Source of the DNA: an uncultured Veillonella sp. | GTDB lineage: Bacteria; Bacillota; Negativicutes; Veillonellales; Veillonellaceae | Length of the DNA: 9,681 nt | Reading direction: 5' to 3' | Assembly: GCA_900766125.1 (NCBI GenBank) | Contig: CAAFUD010000117.1 | Location: 1-9,681 of the forward strand | In this document: positions 8,135 to 9,681 of the stretch, one piece after another | Numbering within the stretch: position 1 is the stretch's first letter | Layout: each line of letters begins with the position of its first letter | The notes under the pieces: model-generated | What the model was told of the DNA's origin: nothing | What the model saw: the letters and a program-made list of their open reading frames with translations, nothing else | The model's database searches: none | Program-made: the position numbers and the translations under genes

Positions 8135-8941
8135 CTAATACTTCAAATATTCACTGACTGCAATTTTCTTAACAGCCCTAGTTCCATAAGCGTCTATAAG
8201 TGACAATAAGTCGAGATGCCATTTAGATTGGCGACCACCGATAGCTTGGTTGTTAATCAATTCACGAATATAGTCTTCATCAGCTGTATCACTAGAGATG
8301 GCGCTAATGATGATCGATTTAATTTCGTCCACAGTGACACCTAAATTATTTGGTATATATCCTAGTGTGGCAGCACTTACACCAAATAGGTGCAATGCCA
8401 AATCCTTTGTAAGTTTTGTAATTTGTCGCATCGCTTGAGAGTCTTGTTTAACTGCTGCTTCTAATACGGCTACGCTAGGCTCATCAATATAACGTAATGC
8501 CAAGTAATTCTCTTTAACCGCTTGCAATTGTACGGCTTCACTAGGCTCCTTAATATATTGCAAAGCATCGTAGTTAGACTTTACAGCTTCTAACTGCAGT
8601 GCTTCAGATGGATTTGCAATATAGCGAATAGCCCACCCAGATTGATCGAGTGCACATTGAACAACTGCATCAGATGGGTTGTCGATATATTCTAAAACAG
8701 CCCAATCTTTTTCCACCAAGGCCTGTAATAGTTCTTCTGTAGGATGTTCCACGAATTGTATGGCTCGTGGTGATTGTGAAAGCGCCGTTTCAATAACCTT
8801 TTCGGTAGGTTCTTTAATGTATTGCAACAACATGCCATTTTGAGCTACGCAGGTAAGTTGCATTGCTTCTGTAGGGTTTGGAATATTCCGAATTCCATGG
8901 GGGTTATTGGTCAGCGCCGTTATGTATTGTTCTTCTGTCAT
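8135..8941 (-). CDS. Tandem 22-residue repeat protein (DUF4116-like)
   Basis: No catalytic motif is visible. From the chosen start the protein has 268 residues, of which the first 198 are nine back-to-back 22-residue repeats of the pattern P-[ST]-E-A-x-Q-L-x-A-V, then about five variable residues, then A-[LI]-x-Y-I-x-[END]. The style matches DUF4116-type repeats, expected to stack as a helical solenoid for protein binding. The last 70 residues are non-repetitive, partly acidic (SDTADEDYI), and end VSEYLKY. There is no signal peptide or membrane segment. The ATG at 8941 has AAGG five bases upstream; an in-frame ATG at 8953 has no good site and would add four residues. As the first gene of a unit with MoxR and VWA partners, it may be their scaffold or client-recognition subunit; that is inference from order only. 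Confidence 0.85.
   Translation of the reverse strand: MTEEQYITALTNNPHGIRNIPNPTEAMQLTCVAQNGMLLQYIKEPTEKVIETALSQSPRAIQFVEHPTEELLQALVEKDWAVLEYIDNPSDAVVQCALDQSGWAIRYIANPSEALQLEAVKSNYDALQYIKEPSEAVQLQAVKENYLALRYIDEPSVAVLEAAVKQDSQAMRQITKLTKDLALHLFGVSAATLGYIPNNLGVTVDEIKSIIISAISSDTADEDYIRELINNQAIGGRQSKWHLDLLSLIDAYGTRAVKKIAVSEYLKY
8348..8941 (-). repeat. Nine in-frame 66-bp coding repeats
   Basis: The repeat units of the DUF4116-like gene follow each other with no spacer or length change: nine units of 66 bp. Units 2-8 are clear, while the first (starting MTEEQYI) and ninth (starting LTKDLAL) are degenerate. Units 6 and 7 are closest, with 16 of 22 residues identical, but their codons differ at many synonymous positions. 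The duplication is therefore not recent at DNA level. Confidence 0.85.
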
Positions 8942-8960
8942 ACTAACCTTCATTTCTATC

Positions 8961-8989
8961 TAAAAAGGCCATACGAATACGTATGGCCT
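8961..8989 (-). terminator. Hairpin with U-tract: ktrA terminator or leader attenuator
   Basis: On the minus strand 10-bp arms AGGCCATACG and CGTATGGCCT flank a TATT loop and run into five T residues, the form of a rho-independent terminator. It lies about 65 bases after the ktrA stop and only 7 bases before the first in-frame ATG of the repeat-protein gene (19 before the preferred one). It therefore ends ktrA transcripts and also falls within the leader of the next unit if that unit starts at the promoter candidate near 9008-9016. Confidence 0.82.
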
Positions 8990-9007
8990 ATACTGAATTC
9001 TATTTTT

Positions 9008-9016
9008 ATTGTATCA
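9008..9016 (-). promoter_or_regulatory. Candidate extended -10 for the repeat-MoxR-VWA unit
   Basis: The minus strand reads TGATACAAT, an extended -10 (TGn plus TACAAT). Transcription would begin near 9001, giving a leader of about 50-60 bases that holds the hairpin at 8961-8989. No clear -35 is seen, though extended -10 promoters can do without one. A 14-bp palindrome lies about 10 bases upstream of it. Confidence 0.4.
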
Positions 9017-9025
9017 CATTTTTTC

Positions 9026-9039
9026 GATATAATTATATC
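9026..9039. promoter_or_regulatory. 14-bp perfect palindrome, possible operator
   Basis: GATATAATTATATC is its own reverse complement. It lies between the ktrA stop and the candidate promoter of the next unit, roughly at its -35 to spacer position, where a repressor or activator could bind. It is all A/T apart from the end G and C, so chance is a real alternative in this AT-rich spacer. Confidence 0.3.
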
Positions 9040-9054
9040 TCTTTCGTATACTTA

Positions 9055-9681
9055 CTACACCGTTAATGCATCTAAATCAGAATTATTCCCAATTACTAAT
9101 AATTTATCATCTTCACCGAGAATGGTAGTTGGGTTTGGTGGAACTTCTAAATCTTCACCACGTCTTATGCCTACTGCATTAAGATTATATTTCTCACGCA
9201 AATTAGAATCCTTTAAGTTAGACCCTACCAAGAATGTTGGCACCTTAATTTCTATGAGACTAATGTTTTTAGATAGTTGTAAATAATCCATCACATGGTC
9301 TCTAGTTAAAAACTGTACAAGGCGTAATGCCATATCGTATTCAGGGTAAATCACTTGATCTACACCTATTTTATGAAGCATTTTGCCTTGTATATTATTT
9401 TCAGCCTTGGCCACAATTTTAGGTGCATTTAATTCTTTAAGAAGCATAGCTGTCATTAAATTAGCTTGAAGATTTCCACCTATAGCCACAATAACCATAT
9501 CAAACTGGCTTAGGGCCAATTCTTTGATTGCCTCTTCATCGGTTGTATCTGCAACTATAGCATGTGTTATAAATGGCGAAATTTTCTGTACAACTTCTGG
9601 ATCAATATCTACACCTAATACCTCATGCTCCATGGAAGCTAACATCTTGGCAACAGTGCCACCAAATTGACCAAGACCTAT
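9055..9681 (-). CDS. ktrA: KtrA/TrkA-type potassium uptake regulatory subunit, N-terminus cut by window edge
   Basis: Cytoplasmic gating subunit of a Ktr-type K+ uptake channel. It binds nucleotide in an RCK_N Rossmann domain and controls a membrane partner (KtrB/TrkH type) that is not in the window. The visible 208 residues begin IGLGQFGG at the right edge, so only the initiator and the first strand, about five to eight residues, are missing. The frame extends to the edge; an internal ATG at 9645 is not the start. GxGxxG is at fragment residues 2-7, the acidic end of the second strand is D25 (GVDID), and MVIVAIGGNLQA at 62-73 and MLHKIGVDQVIYPEYDMA at 101-118 closely resemble B. subtilis KtrA. 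RCK_C covers about 138-208. Single-domain-set length (~215) favours KtrA over the doubled TrkA of E. coli. A terminator hairpin follows its stop. Confidence 0.93.
   Translation of the reverse strand: MGLGQFGGTVAKMLASMEHEVLGVDIDPEVVQKISPFITHAIVADTTDEEAIKELALSQFDMVIVAIGGNLQANLMTAMLLKELNAPKIVAKAENNIQGKMLHKIGVDQVIYPEYDMALRLVQFLTRDHVMDYLQLSKNISLIEIKVPTFLVGSNLKDSNLREKYNLNAVGIRRGEDLEVPPNPTTILGEDDKLLVIGNNSDLDALTV

Noticed and set aside
8348..8941. CRISPR array or satellite DNA suggested by regular 66-bp periodicity
   Set aside because: The units are contiguous, in frame and strongly diverged at synonymous sites; the conservation is at protein level and there are no spacers.
8822..9286. Plus-strand frame of 154 codons spanning the repeat-gene start, the spacer and the ktrA end
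   Set aside because: It crosses two well-supported minus-strand genes and the terminator hairpin; its translation resembles no family I recognise.
9055..9645. Taking ATG 9645 as the start of the KtrA-like gene
   Set aside because: The frame continues to the window edge and encodes IGLGQFGGTVAK, the essential Rossmann glycine motif, so this ATG is internal.

Overview
The window reads as a low-GC chromosome segment from a diderm Firmicute of the Negativicutes, most likely Veillonella. This rests on the look of the housekeeping proteins (MoaC, a UPF0173 hydrolase, a KtrA-like protein), strong AGGAGG-type ribosome binding sites and AT-rich spacers. No rRNA or other phylogenetic marker is present, so the genus is an inference.

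Left part (1-3782, minus strand): one very long open frame, at least 1260 codons, runs off the left edge. It is an SF1 helicase of the UPF1/DNA2 type, with Walker A at residues 391-398, DEASQ at 1100-1104 and GDDKQ at 1123-1127. Its C-terminus, where relatives often carry a nuclease domain, lies outside the window. Sampled lines of this gene are much AT-richer than the rest of the window, so it looks like an acquired accessory gene, possibly antiphage defence. It starts 45 bp after moaC, in the same direction.

Middle part (3828-5175): moaC (minus) and a UPF0173 metal-dependent hydrolase (plus) diverge from a 108-bp region in which two opposed -10 boxes overlap. A strong hairpin terminator follows the hydrolase.

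Right part (5242-8953, minus strand): three genes in the order 22-residue-repeat protein (DUF4116-like) -> MoxR-type AAA+ ATPase -> protein with a DUF2201/metallopeptidase-like N-terminal half and a VWA domain. MoxR ATPases commonly act on VWA-domain partners. The repeat protein is a plausible scaffold or substrate-recognition subunit, so the three may form one chaperone-like or regulatory machine of unknown target. The peptidase-like half seems to have lost the first His of HExxH. A hairpin with a U-tract sits just before the start codon of the first gene and could act both as the ktrA terminator and as a leader attenuator.

Right edge (9055-9681, minus strand): a KtrA/TrkA potassium-channel regulatory subunit, missing only its first few residues.

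There is no gene-free stretch longer than 300 bases. No tRNA, rRNA, IS element, CRISPR array or phage attachment site was seen.
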